From Ilumatobacter sp963746265 (GTDB taxonomy: Bacteria > Actinomycetota > Acidimicrobiia > Acidimicrobiales > Ilumatobacteraceae): 64,000 nt of DNA. The translations under genes were made by a program, and so were the position numbers. The stretch lies in NCBI GenBank assembly GCA_963746265.1, contig CAVVAM010000011.1:496001-560000 (forward strand), in the 5' to 3' direction. The notes under the pieces are model-generated. The model saw nothing but the letters and a program-made list of their open reading frames with translations. It searched no databases and was not told the DNA's origin. This document shows, piece after piece, positions 25,010 through 33,823 of the stretch. Each line of letters opens with the position of its first letter. Within the stretch, counting starts at the first letter, position 1.

Positions 25010-25384
25010 ATGACTGCACTCTCGATCCTGGCCCAGGACTCCGACGGCGGCGGCAGCGGCATCGTCTCGCTGCTCGTGCTCCTACTGATCCCGTTCGCCA
25101 TGTACTTCCTACTCATCCGGCCACAACGCAAGCGGATGAAGGACCAGGCTGCGTTGCAGTCCTCACTCGGCGTCGGTGACGAGGTCATCACCAGCTCCGG
25201 GGTGTACGGCTTCATCACCGGCGAGGAAGACGACCTCTTCTGGCTCGAGATCGACGACGACGTGCAGATCCGCATCGCGAAGGCGGCCATCCAGGGCAAG
25301 GCCGGCCCCGCCTCGAAGGAGGACGACGACGCCGAGGACTCGTCGGCGGCCGACGCCGATGACGAGGCGGACAGCACCTCGTGA
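25010..25384 (+). CDS. yajC: Preprotein translocase subunit YajC
   Basis: 124 aa. Single membrane span near residues 15-38 (SGIVSLLVLLLIPFAMYFLL) followed by the YajC motif IRPQRKRMKDQ, then a beta-rich cytosolic domain (GDEVITSSGVYGFITG) and an acidic C-terminal tail of Asp/Glu/Ala repeats. Part of the SecDF-YajC complex that assists the SecYEG channel. ATG at 25010 preferred to TTG at 24998; a TAGGCT sequence lies 11 nt upstream. Its stop overlaps the secD GTG (GTGA). Confidence 0.93.
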   Translation: MTALSILAQDSDGGGSGIVSLLVLLLIPFAMYFLLIRPQRKRMKDQAALQSSLGVGDEVITSSGVYGFITGEEDDLFWLEIDDDVQIRIAKAAIQGKAGPASKEDDDAEDSSAADADDEADSTS

Positions 25385-26724
25385 AGAAGTCGAGGCTCTG
25401 GGCGTCGATCGTCATCTTCGTCGGCGTGGTCGGCGGCTTGCTCGCGTTCAACCTGTCCATCGGCAACACGCCGATTCTCGGGCTCGACCTCAAAGGTGGT
25501 CTGTCGGTCATCTATGCCACCTCGGAGCCGGCCGACGACGAACAGCTCGTGATCGTGCGCGATCTCATGCGCGGCCAGCTCGAGGACTTCGGCATCGCCG
25601 AACCCGATGTACGCGTCGAGGGTGAGAACATCATCGTCGACCTCCCGGGCGTGAGCGACCAGGAATCCGCGTTCGACGCGCTACAGGTGTCGGGGATCGT
25701 CACGCTCCGACCGGTGATCGCGTGCGGCGCCGGCGTACCGGCCGATCCCGGTGCCGGCCAGGCATCACTTCCCCGGGCCGACGGAGCCGGCGAGTGCGTG
25801 CTCGGTGTGGTCGGCGGAACGGGCGAGGTGTTTTCGCAGGGGAGTGCAGCCGCGGCACTCGACCAGCAGGGCGGCTGGGTCGTCAACGTCGACCTCCGCA
25901 GCGAGGGTCAGGCCGTGTGGAACGCCCTCGCCCAGCAGTGTTTCAACGGTGCGGGTGACTGTCCGAGCCGGCAGCTCGCGATCGTGCTCGACGACGTGAT
26001 CCAGTCAGCACCCGTCGTGCAGACTCCCGACTTTCCCGGATCCGTGCAGATCTCCGGCGACTTCACCGAGGACGAGGTCCGAGCCCTGGCTCGCGTGCTC
26101 AACCGTGGAGCGTTCCCCGTGCCGGTGGAGCAGCAGCGGGTCGAGACCGTATCGGCGACCGCCGGCCAGGATTCCCTCAACGCAGCGCTGATCGCCGGTC
26201 TGATCGGTCTGGCGGCGGTGCTCGTGTTCATGATCGCCTACTACCGAAAGCTCTCGGTCGTCATCATCGTCGGCTTGATCGTGTGGGGTATGACCGTGTT
26301 CACGCTGGCGACGCTCGTGTCGCAGGCGACGAACTACACGCTCACGTTGGCCGGCGCGACCGGCATCATCGTGGCGGTCGGTGTCACGGTCGACACCTAC
26401 GTCGTGTTCTTCGAACGACTGAAGGACGAAGTCCGCCATGGCCGCTCGATGCGCAACGCCGCTCCACGCAGTTTCCAGGCCACCTGGCGCACCATCGTGT
26501 CGGCCGACCTCGTGTCACTGATGGCCTCGCTGGTCCTGTTCTGGCTGAGCGTCGGCTCGGTCAAGGGGTTCGCGCTGTACCTCGGTCTGACGACCATCTG
26601 CGATCTGCTGGTCTTCTACTTCTTCACGCGTCCTTCGGTGTTCCTGCTGTCGATGACGAACTGGTTCGACGACAATGCCGAACGGGAGTCGATCAGCGTC
26701 CAGACGGTCGGGGCGACGGCATGA
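25381..26724 (+). CDS. secD: Protein translocase subunit SecD
   Basis: 447 aa, at the short end for SecD. N-terminal span (8-28, WASIVIFVGVVGGLLAF), LGLDLKGGLSVIYAT (conserved DLKGG), P1 domain with FGIAEPDVRVEGENIIVDLPG, periplasmic SGDFTEDEVRALARVLNRGAFPVP, then about five C-terminal spans with GVTVDTYVVFFERLKDE (conserved Asp). SecD and SecF use the proton motive force to complete protein export. GTG start overlapping yajC; ATGA overlap with secF. Confidence 0.96.
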   Translation: MKKSRLWASIVIFVGVVGGLLAFNLSIGNTPILGLDLKGGLSVIYATSEPADDEQLVIVRDLMRGQLEDFGIAEPDVRVEGENIIVDLPGVSDQESAFDALQVSGIVTLRPVIACGAGVPADPGAGQASLPRADGAGECVLGVVGGTGEVFSQGSAAAALDQQGGWVVNVDLRSEGQAVWNALAQQCFNGAGDCPSRQLAIVLDDVIQSAPVVQTPDFPGSVQISGDFTEDEVRALARVLNRGAFPVPVEQQRVETVSATAGQDSLNAALIAGLIGLAAVLVFMIAYYRKLSVVIIVGLIVWGMTVFTLATLVSQATNYTLTLAGATGIIVAVGVTVDTYVVFFERLKDEVRHGRSMRNAAPRSFQATWRTIVSADLVSLMASLVLFWLSVGSVKGFALYLGLTTICDLLVFYFFTRPSVFLLSMTNWFDDNAERESISVQTVGATA

Positions 26725-27974
26725 CCGGCACGATTCGGGACGTCGCTGCGATCGATCGTCCGCCGATCAAGTCCTCGGCGATCGGTCGGCTGTTCGAGGG
26801 GCAGACGGCGATCGACTTCGTCGGCCGCCGCAAGGTCGGTGTTGCGATCTCGGGGGTGTTGTTGGTCGCCACGGTCATCTCGCTGTTCGCCCAGGGCCTC
26901 AATCTCGGGATCGACTTCGAAGGCGGCGTGTCGTGGGACGTGCCCGCCGCCGAGTTCACCGTGGACGATGCCGAAGAGGTTCTCGCCGAGGCCGGTCTGT
27001 CGACCGAGGGTGCCCGACTCCAGGAGCGGACCTCCGAATCCGGCGCGATCATCAAGGTACAGGTCGGTGACCAGCCCGAAGAGGTCGGTGCGCAGCTCCG
27101 TGAGGCGTTCGCCGCGGCCGCGAACGTGCCCGTCGACGACGTCAACGTCAATCTGGTCAGCTCGTCGTGGGGTGCCGAGATCACGACCAAGGCGCTCGAG
27201 GCCCTCGTGATCTTCATCGTGATCGTGGCGATCTTCATCGCGATCCGATTCGAGTGGCGGATGGCGCTCGCGGCCATCGTCGCGATGGTCCACGACGTCT
27301 TGATCAGCGTCGGTATCTACTCGATCTTCCAGTTCATCGTCACGCCCCCGACCGTGATCGCCTTTCTGACGATTCTCGGCTACTCGCTGTACGACACGAT
27401 CGTCGTGTTCGACCGCGTCAAGGAGAACGAGGCGAAGTACGCCGCTCAGAAGCCGCCGTACGACGATGTCATCAACGTGTCGATGAACCAGGTGCTGATG
27501 CGATCGCTCACGACGAGCTTCTCGTCGATCGTGCCCGTGGTCTCACTGCTCCTGATCGGCGCCGGCGTGCTGGGGCAGAGCACGCTCGCGGAGTTCGCAA
27601 CGGCGCTGTTCGTCGGCATGGTGACCGGTGCCTACTCGTCGATCTTCGTCGCCGCCCCGCTGCTCGGTGTGCTCAAGCGCTCGGACTCCAGCTGGGAGGG
27701 CCGCAACATCGACCGTGCCGTCGGAGACGTCCTGCGGGACATGGTGATCGGCGGCAACGTCGGCAGCCGGCGGACTCGGTCCGAGGCGGCCAGGAGCCGC
27801 CGGAGCGACCGGTCCAGGGACGATGCCGCGGCTGCCGACGTCACCGAGTCGACCATGCCCACGGTTTCGTCGGGTGCGAAGCAGTCGGCCACGAAGCAGT
27901 CGGCCACGACGGCGACCGAGGCCAAGCAGGTGCTGTCGCACCCACCGCGACCACGCAAGAAGAAGCGTCGTTGA
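26721..27974 (+). CDS. secF: Protein translocase subunit SecF with a basic C-terminal tail
   Basis: 417 aa, longer than many SecF because of a disordered C-terminus. N-terminal span GVAISGVLLVATVISLFAQ, GLNLGIDFEGGVSW, external P4-type domain (to about 150), then five spans, including VHDVLISVGIYSIF and TILGYSLYDTIVVFDRVKEN with the conserved Asp. Residues 345-417 are Arg/Lys/Ser-rich, with a tandem KQSAT pair and ending PRPRKKKRR, likely cytoplasmic and perhaps contacting the ribosome or lipids. Last gene of the yajC-secD-secF operon. Confidence 0.95.
   Translation: MTGTIRDVAAIDRPPIKSSAIGRLFEGQTAIDFVGRRKVGVAISGVLLVATVISLFAQGLNLGIDFEGGVSWDVPAAEFTVDDAEEVLAEAGLSTEGARLQERTSESGAIIKVQVGDQPEEVGAQLREAFAAAANVPVDDVNVNLVSSSWGAEITTKALEALVIFIVIVAIFIAIRFEWRMALAAIVAMVHDVLISVGIYSIFQFIVTPPTVIAFLTILGYSLYDTIVVFDRVKENEAKYAAQKPPYDDVINVSMNQVLMRSLTTSFSSIVPVVSLLLIGAGVLGQSTLAEFATALFVGMVTGAYSSIFVAAPLLGVLKRSDSSWEGRNIDRAVGDVLRDMVIGGNVGSRRTRSEAARSRRSDRSRDDAAAADVTESTMPTVSSGAKQSATKQSATTATEAKQVLSHPPRPRKKKRR
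27878..27907 (+). repeat. Tandem duplication in the secF tail
   Basis: Two adjacent copies of GAAGCAGTCGGCCAC (15 bp), which repeat KQSAT in the basic SecF C-terminus; in frame and recent enough to be identical. Confidence 0.8.
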
Positions 27975-27979
27975 CACGT

Positions 27980-27999
27980 CGACCGGTGGCATCCGGTCG
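27980..27999 (+). promoter_or_regulatory. Inverted repeat abutting the apt -10 box
   Basis: CGACCGG-6 nt-CCGGTCG (7-bp arms) between the secF stop and the TAACCT of apt. It could be a weak secF terminator or an operator over the apt promoter; no T tract. Confidence 0.35.
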
Positions 28000-28000
28000 G

Positions 28001-28006
28001 TAACCT
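28001..28006 (+). promoter_or_regulatory. -10 box (TAACCT) of apt
   Basis: TAACCT 6 nt before the ATG at 28013, leaderless spacing. Confidence 0.5.
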
Positions 28007-28012
28007 CGGTTC

Positions 28013-28540
28013 ATGGCAGCCGATGCGGTCTGGGTCCGTGACCATGTGCGGGCCATCGCGGACTACCCCGAGCCCGGGGTGACGTTCCGCGACATCACGC
28101 CGCTGCTCGGTGATGCTGCTGCGTTCGGTCGAGCCGTCGACGATCTGGTGACCAGATTCCACGACGTCGAGGTCGACCGGGTCGTGGGGGTCGAGTCGCG
28201 GGGGTTCATCCTGGCGGCGCCGGTCGCCTACCGACTCCGAGCCGGGTTCGTGCCGGTTCGCAAGGCGGGCAAACTGCCGTGGGCGGTCGCCCGCGAGGAG
28301 TACGACCTCGAATACGGACGCGACAAGCTGGAGATCCATCGCGATGCGGTACACCCCGACGAGAAGATCCTGATCGTCGACGACGTGCTGGCGACGGGCG
28401 GCACGGCCAAGGCGACGGGCCGGCTCGTGGAGACGCTCGGGGGGATCGTCGTCGGCTACGGTTTCATGCTCGAGATCGCCGAACTCGGGGGGCGGGCGCG
28501 GTTCGACGGTGAGCGGGTCGAGAGCCTGACGAGGTACTAG
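28013..28540 (+). CDS. apt: Adenine phosphoribosyltransferase
   Basis: 175 aa. Type I phosphoribosyltransferase: N-terminal block IADYPEPGVTFRDITPLLGD is diagnostic for adenine specificity; VVGVESRGFILAAPVAYRL, RKAGKLPW and the PRPP motif ILIVDDVLATGGTAKATGR follow. Converts adenine plus PRPP to AMP. ATG start with a perfect leaderless -10 spacing. The RSH gene begins 8 bp after its stop, the same secDF-apt-rel order common in actinobacteria. Confidence 0.96.
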   Translation: MAADAVWVRDHVRAIADYPEPGVTFRDITPLLGDAAAFGRAVDDLVTRFHDVEVDRVVGVESRGFILAAPVAYRLRAGFVPVRKAGKLPWAVAREEYDLEYGRDKLEIHRDAVHPDEKILIVDDVLATGGTAKATGRLVETLGGIVVGYGFMLEIAELGGRARFDGERVESLTRY

Positions 28541-28548
28541 GCGGCAGC

Positions 28549-30777
28549 ATGGCGACGGTCGATCGAGTCCTCCCGTGGCGGCGACACCACGAGACTGCTG
28601 CGTCGACCGAGCTGACCCCGTTGCTCGCGAGCTACCGAGCGCATCATCCGAAGGCACGGGTCGACACGATCAACCGGGCGTACCACATGGCCGCCGAGGC
28701 CCATCGGACGCAGACCCGTTCGAGCGGTGAGAGCTACATCAACCATCCGCTCGCGGTGGCGAAGATCGTCGCCGACATCGGCCTGGACGAGACGTCGATC
28801 GTCGCTGCGCTGCTGCACGATGCCGTCGAAGACACCGAGATCATCCTCGCCGATGTCGAGCAGCACTTCGGCAGCGACGTCGCGTGGATCGTCGACGGGG
28901 TCACCAAACTCGAGCGGATCCGGTTCGACTCGCGGGAGGCGCAGCAGGCCGCCACGATGCGCAAGATGCTCGTCGCGATGGCGAAAGACCTCCGGGTCCT
29001 CGTGATCAAGCTCGCGGATCGGTTGCACAACATGCGGACGCTCGCCGGCATGCCGGTCGACAAGCAGCGGCGCGTCGCCCAGGAGACGCTCGACATCTAC
29101 GCGCCGCTGGCACACCGGCTCGGCATCCAGGAGATCAAGCAGGAGCTCGAAGACCTGTCGTTCGCCGCTCTGCACCCGAGGCGCTACGCCGAGCTCGACT
29201 ACCTCGTCGCGACGCGGACCCCCGAGCGCGACGTCTACCTCGCCCAGGCCGTCTCCGAGTTGCGGCTTCGGTTGAAGGAGCTCGGCATCGAAGCCGAGAT
29301 CACGGGCCGAGGCAAACACCTCTGGAGCGTCTACGAGAAGATGGTGGTCAAGGGTCGCGAGTTCGACGAGATCTTCGACATCGTGGCCGTCCGGGTGATC
29401 GTCGACTCGATCAAGGACTGCTACGCCGCCCTGGGCAGCATCCACGGTCGCTGGCGTCCGGTGGTCGGTCGCTTCAAGGACTACATCGCGATGCCCAAGT
29501 TCAACCTCTACCAGAGCCTGCACACGACGGTGATCGGGCCGGAGGGTCGCCCGATCGAGGTGCAGATCCGAACCCGCGACATGCATCACCGGGCCGAACT
29601 CGGTGTGGCCGCGCACTGGGCCTACAAAGGCGACGGCAACACCAACGACATCGACTGGCTGAACCGGATCATCGACTGGCAGGCCGAGGTCACCGATCCG
29701 GCGCAGTTCATGCAGAACTTGAAGACCGACCTCGAACACGACGAGGTCTTCGTCTTCACGCCGAAGGGCAAGGTGATCACGCTGCCGGTGGGGTCGACAC
29801 CTGTCGACTTCGCCTATGCGGTGCACACCGAGGTCGGTCATCGGTGCATCGGCGCCAAGGTGAACGGGCGACTGGTGTCGCTCGACGACAGGTTGAACAG
29901 TGGCGACACCTGTGAGATCTTCACCTCGAAGGTCGAGACGGCCGGCCCGTCACAGGACTGGTTGGGTTTCGTGGCGTCGCATCGTGCCCAGAACAAGATC
30001 AAGCAGTGGTTCAGCCGCGAGCGTCGCGACGACATGATCGCCCAGGGTCGCGACGAGCTCGCGGACGAGTTCCGGCGCGAGGGCCTGCCGGTGCAGAAGA
30101 TCTGGAACTCCGACCAGTTCGCCGAGGTCGTCGTCGAGCACAGCTACACCGATGTCGACACGTTCCTGGCTGCGATCGGAGAGCATCACGTGTCGGCGCG
30201 GAGCGTCGCGCAACGAATCGGGCGGCTGTTCCGCACAGGGGATCTCCCCGAGCAGCTGCCGACGACCGTGTTCGAGCCTCGCCGTCACCATGGCGACGGT
30301 AGTGGGGCGGCCGGGGTTCACGTCGAGGGGCTCGACGACCTGATGGTGCGTCTCGCGAACTGCTGCACGCCGGTGCCGGGCGACGAGATCATCGGCTACG
30401 TCACCCGCGGGCGAGGAGTGAGCGTGCATCGTCACGACTGCGCGAACGCGATGGGGCTCGCACAGGACCAGTCGGCTCGGATGATCGAGGTCGAATGGGA
30501 CGGCGACCGGCGCGAAGAGCTGTACACCGCTGGTGTCGAGGTCGTGGCGCTCGACCGGTCGCGGCTCCTGCGCGACGTGGCGAACGCCGTCGGCGAGCAG
30601 GGCGTCAACATCACCCGCTGCGAAACGATCGTCGGTGATGATCGGGTGGCGAAGATGCGGTTCGAGTTCGAGATGTCGAGCGCCGCCCAATTGGGGTCGG
30701 TCCTGAACACGATCAAACGCATCGATGCGGTGTACGACGTGCACCGGATCATCCCGGGTGCGTCGATCGTCCACTGA
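28549..30777 (+). CDS. rel: Bifunctional (p)ppGpp synthetase/hydrolase (RSH)
   Basis: 742 aa. HD hydrolase domain complete (SSGESYINHPLAVAKI; LLHDAVEDTEI), so hydrolysis is probably retained. Synthetase domain has GRFKDYIAMPKFNLYQSLHT, with the RXKD motif of bifunctional enzymes rather than EXDD of RelA, and ELGVAAHWAYKGDG. A TGS domain (VFVFTPKGKVITLPVGSTPV) and a C-terminal ACT domain (NAVGEQGVNITRCETIV) sense the ribosome. Makes and degrades (p)ppGpp, the stringent-response alarmone. ATG 8 bp after apt, so probably co-transcribed. Confidence 0.96.
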   Translation: MATVDRVLPWRRHHETAASTELTPLLASYRAHHPKARVDTINRAYHMAAEAHRTQTRSSGESYINHPLAVAKIVADIGLDETSIVAALLHDAVEDTEIILADVEQHFGSDVAWIVDGVTKLERIRFDSREAQQAATMRKMLVAMAKDLRVLVIKLADRLHNMRTLAGMPVDKQRRVAQETLDIYAPLAHRLGIQEIKQELEDLSFAALHPRRYAELDYLVATRTPERDVYLAQAVSELRLRLKELGIEAEITGRGKHLWSVYEKMVVKGREFDEIFDIVAVRVIVDSIKDCYAALGSIHGRWRPVVGRFKDYIAMPKFNLYQSLHTTVIGPEGRPIEVQIRTRDMHHRAELGVAAHWAYKGDGNTNDIDWLNRIIDWQAEVTDPAQFMQNLKTDLEHDEVFVFTPKGKVITLPVGSTPVDFAYAVHTEVGHRCIGAKVNGRLVSLDDRLNSGDTCEIFTSKVETAGPSQDWLGFVASHRAQNKIKQWFSRERRDDMIAQGRDELADEFRREGLPVQKIWNSDQFAEVVVEHSYTDVDTFLAAIGEHHVSARSVAQRIGRLFRTGDLPEQLPTTVFEPRRHHGDGSGAAGVHVEGLDDLMVRLANCCTPVPGDEIIGYVTRGRGVSVHRHDCANAMGLAQDQSARMIEVEWDGDRREELYTAGVEVVALDRSRLLRDVANAVGEQGVNITRCETIVGDDRVAKMRFEFEMSSAAQLGSVLNTIKRIDAVYDVHRIIPGASIVH

Positions 30778-30807
30778 ACCGGCAGCTCGGTCGTTCGGCC
30801 GCACCGC

Positions 30808-30813
30808 TAGCCT
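30808..30813 (+). promoter_or_regulatory. -10 box (TAGCCT) of hisS-aspS
   Basis: TAGCCT 8 nt before GTG 30822 and 14 nt before ATG 30828. Confidence 0.45.
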
Positions 30814-30821
30814 GGCTCGCC

Positions 30822-32081
30822 GTGCCAATGTTCCAGACGAGCCCCGGGATGCGTGACATCCTCGCGCCCGAAGCGGCTCGCTGGCGGCTGTTCACGGCCG
30901 TGTTCGCCGATGTCGTCGAATCTGCCGGGTACCAGCAGATCATCCCGCCGCTGATGGAAGATCTGGGCGTGTTCGCACGGATCGGTGAGGCCACCGACGT
31001 CGTGACCAAGGAGATGTACGACTTCGTCGACCAGGGTGGCCGGCACGTGGCGCTGCGGCCCGAGCAGACGGCGAGCGTCTGCCGTGCGTTCGTCGAACAT
31101 CGCCCGGTCACCCCGTGGAAGGCCTGGTACTCGGGCCCCAACTTCCGCTACGAGAAGCCGCAGCGCGGGCGTTACCGGCAGTTCGACCAGGTGGGCATCG
31201 AGGTGCTCGGCGTCGACGACCCGCACCTCGACGTCGAGGTGATCGCACTCGGGTGGGAGTTCTACCGGCGGCTCGGCCTGCAGCAGGTTCGCCTGATCGT
31301 GAACTCGCTCGGTGAGCCCGGCGACCGCGCCCGCTACGTCGACGCGCTCGGTGCCTACTTCGGCGCTGCCGAGGGCCTCTCCGAGCAGAGCAGGGTGACT
31401 CTCGCGAAGAACCCGCTGCGGGTGCTCGACTCGAAACGGCCGCAGGACGCACCGATCGTCGCCGCCGCGCCGATGATCTCCGAGTACTGGTCCGACGACG
31501 CACGTGCGCACTTCGAGACGGTTCAGGTCGGTCTGGCCGCTGTGGGCATCCCGTTCACGGTCGACATGAAGCTCGTGCGTGGGCTCGATTACTACAGAAG
31601 CACCACGTTCGAGTTCCAGGGCGGCACGCTCGACTCGGCTCAGGATGCGCTCGGCGGGGGAGGTCGTTACGACGGCCTCGTCGAGGCGCTCGGCGGCCCG
31701 GCCACGCCGGGGATCGGGTTCGCGCTCGGTGTCGACCGGACGCTGCTGGCCTGTGACGACGAAGGTGTGTTCGCTGGGCCCGATCCGCGCGTCGACGTCT
31801 TCGTGATCGACACCACCGGAGGCGAGCACGCGCTGCGCGTGACCACCGAGCTCCGGGTGGCGAACATCTCGGCGGATCGGGCGTACGAACAACGCAGCAT
31901 GAAGGCCCAGATCAAGGCCGCTGATCGCAGCGGCGCCGCGTTCGCCGTGATCATCGGCACGAACGAGGTCGACGCCGGTACCGTCGTCGTCCGCCCCCTG
32001 CGGTCACAGGCCGACCAGGTCGCCGTCGACCGCAGTGCACTCATCGAAGAACTCCAGCAACGACTCCAGGAAGCGAATTGA
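30822..32081 (+). CDS. hisS: Histidyl-tRNA synthetase
   Basis: 419 aa class II synthetase. Motif 2 region with GPNFRYEKPQRGRYRQFDQVG, HisRS signatures LVRGLDYYRSTTFEFQ and GGGGRYDGLVEALGG, motif 3 GIGFALGVDRTLL, and an anticodon-binding C-terminus (about 325-419). Start given as GTG at 30822 because of the -10 distance; ATG at 30828 (MFQTSPGMRDI) is an equally good alternative. The stop TGA overlaps the aspS ATG by one base (TGATG), implying coupled translation. Confidence 0.96.
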   Translation: MPMFQTSPGMRDILAPEAARWRLFTAVFADVVESAGYQQIIPPLMEDLGVFARIGEATDVVTKEMYDFVDQGGRHVALRPEQTASVCRAFVEHRPVTPWKAWYSGPNFRYEKPQRGRYRQFDQVGIEVLGVDDPHLDVEVIALGWEFYRRLGLQQVRLIVNSLGEPGDRARYVDALGAYFGAAEGLSEQSRVTLAKNPLRVLDSKRPQDAPIVAAAPMISEYWSDDARAHFETVQVGLAAVGIPFTVDMKLVRGLDYYRSTTFEFQGGTLDSAQDALGGGGRYDGLVEALGGPATPGIGFALGVDRTLLACDDEGVFAGPDPRVDVFVIDTTGGEHALRVTTELRVANISADRAYEQRSMKAQIKAADRSGAAFAVIIGTNEVDAGTVVVRPLRSQADQVAVDRSALIEELQQRLQEAN

Positions 32082-33823
32082 TGTCGAAAACAAGCATGCG
32101 CACCCATCAGTGTGGTGAGCTCAGGGCCGAGAACATCGGTGAGACCGTGTCACTCACGGGCTGGGTCGGTCGCCGTCGCGAGCACGGCGACAAGCTCGCT
32201 TTCGTCGACTTGCGCGACCACACCGGCATCACGCAGTGCGTGATCAACGACGACGTCGACGTTCGATCCGAGTACGTCCTGCGGATCACCGGTGTCGTCC
32301 GCGCCCGGCCCGAGGGCACGATCAACCCGAATCTGCCGACCGGTGAGATCGAGGTCGGCGAGTGTGAGATCGAGATCCTTCGCAAGGCGACACCGCCACC
32401 GTTTCCGGTCGATGCACGTGCCGACGACGTCGACGAGAACATCCGTCTCCAGTACCGGTATCTCGATCTGCGGCGTGAGCGCATGCAGCGCAACCTGCGG
32501 ATCCGCTCGGCGGTGAACGCGGCGATGCGCAAGGCGATGGAGCGGCAGGACTTCGTGGAGGTCGAGACGCCGATGCTCGTGCCGTCGACCCCCGAGGGTG
32601 CTCGCGAGTTCCTGGTGCCGGCCCGCAAGGAGCCGGGCTCGTTCTACGCGCTGCCGCAGTCGCCACAGCTGTTCAAGCAGCTGCTCATGGTGGGTGGCAT
32701 CGACCGCTACTACCAGATCGCCCGCTGCCTGCGCGACGAGGACCTGCGCGCCGATCGCCAGTACGAGTTCATGCAGCTCGACGTCGAGATGAGCTTCGTC
32801 ACGCAGGACGACGTGCTCGACGCCGTCTCCGAAGCGGTGCTCGATGCCGCCGAGGCGGCGACGGGGGAGCGGCCCGACCCGATCGAACGGATCACGTGGC
32901 ACGATGCGATGAACCGGTTCGGCATCGACAAGCCCGATCTCCGTTTCGAGATGGAGTTGATCGAGCTCACCGACCTGTTCGCATCGACCGAGTTCAAGGC
33001 GTTCGCCGGGGCGGGTGCGATCAAGGGCATCAACGTGCCGGGCGCTGCCGGCGAGTACGGCCGCAACCAGCTCGACAAGCTCACCGATCGTGCCAAGTCA
33101 CTGGGCGCCAAGGGTCTCGTCTGGCTGAAGACCACGACCGACGGCTTCGACTCGCCCGTGGCCAAGTTCCTCTCGGATGCCGAGGTCGCAGCGATCAAGG
33201 ACGCGATGCATGCCGACGTCGGCGACCTCGTGTTCATCGTCGCCGACGAGTGGATGACCACGTGTGAGGTGCTCGGTACGTTGCGCAACGACCTCGGCCG
33301 GCCGCCGGTGTACGAGGGCCCGTACAAGTACGTCTGGGTCGTCGAGTTCCCGCTGTTCGTCGGTGTCGACAAGGAGACGGGCCGCCCCAAGCCCGGTCAC
33401 CATCCGTTCACGATGCCCCATCCGGACGACATCGACAAGTTCGACACCGACCCGATGGCGGTGCGGTCGATCGCGTACGACCTGGTGCTCAACGGATGGG
33501 AGCTCGGCTCGGGCAGCATCCGAATCCACGAGCCAGAGTTGCAGCGTATGGTGTTCACGGCGCTCGGCATCAGCGAGGAGGAGGCCGAGCGCAAGTTCGG
33601 CTTCTTCCTCAATCCGTTCGAGTACGGCGCCCCACCGCACGGTGGCTTTGCGGTCGGCCTCGACCGGCTCGTTGCGATTCTGGCCGGCGAGGAGAACATT
33701 CGTGAGGTCATCGCCTTCCCCAAGACGCAGTCGGGCGCCGACCCGATGACCAGCAGCCCCATCCCCGGCGATCCCACGGCGATGGCCGAGCTCGGCCTAC
33801 GGTTGATCCCCCGGGTCGACTGA
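32081..33823 (+). CDS. aspS: Aspartyl-tRNA synthetase, probably non-discriminating
   Basis: 580 aa, bacterial-type with the GAD insertion domain. N-terminal OB fold: TGWVGRRREHGDKLAFVDLR. Class II motifs: FVEVETPMLVPSTPEGAREF, motif 2 QIARCLRDEDLRADRQYEF, motif 3 GGFAVGLDRLVAILAG. A His at the REHGDK position and Gly in RPEGTINPN match residues linked to non-discriminating enzymes that also charge tRNA-Asn for GatCAB; discriminating enzymes have Leu and Lys there. That is an inference from two positions. The 3' end overlaps the minus-strand PLP-lyase gene by 27 bp. Confidence 0.96.
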   Translation: MSKTSMRTHQCGELRAENIGETVSLTGWVGRRREHGDKLAFVDLRDHTGITQCVINDDVDVRSEYVLRITGVVRARPEGTINPNLPTGEIEVGECEIEILRKATPPPFPVDARADDVDENIRLQYRYLDLRRERMQRNLRIRSAVNAAMRKAMERQDFVEVETPMLVPSTPEGAREFLVPARKEPGSFYALPQSPQLFKQLLMVGGIDRYYQIARCLRDEDLRADRQYEFMQLDVEMSFVTQDDVLDAVSEAVLDAAEAATGERPDPIERITWHDAMNRFGIDKPDLRFEMELIELTDLFASTEFKAFAGAGAIKGINVPGAAGEYGRNQLDKLTDRAKSLGAKGLVWLKTTTDGFDSPVAKFLSDAEVAAIKDAMHADVGDLVFIVADEWMTTCEVLGTLRNDLGRPPVYEGPYKYVWVVEFPLFVGVDKETGRPKPGHHPFTMPHPDDIDKFDTDPMAVRSIAYDLVLNGWELGSGSIRIHEPELQRMVFTALGISEEEAERKFGFFLNPFEYGAPPHGGFAVGLDRLVAILAGEENIREVIAFPKTQSGADPMTSSPIPGDPTAMAELGLRLIPRVD

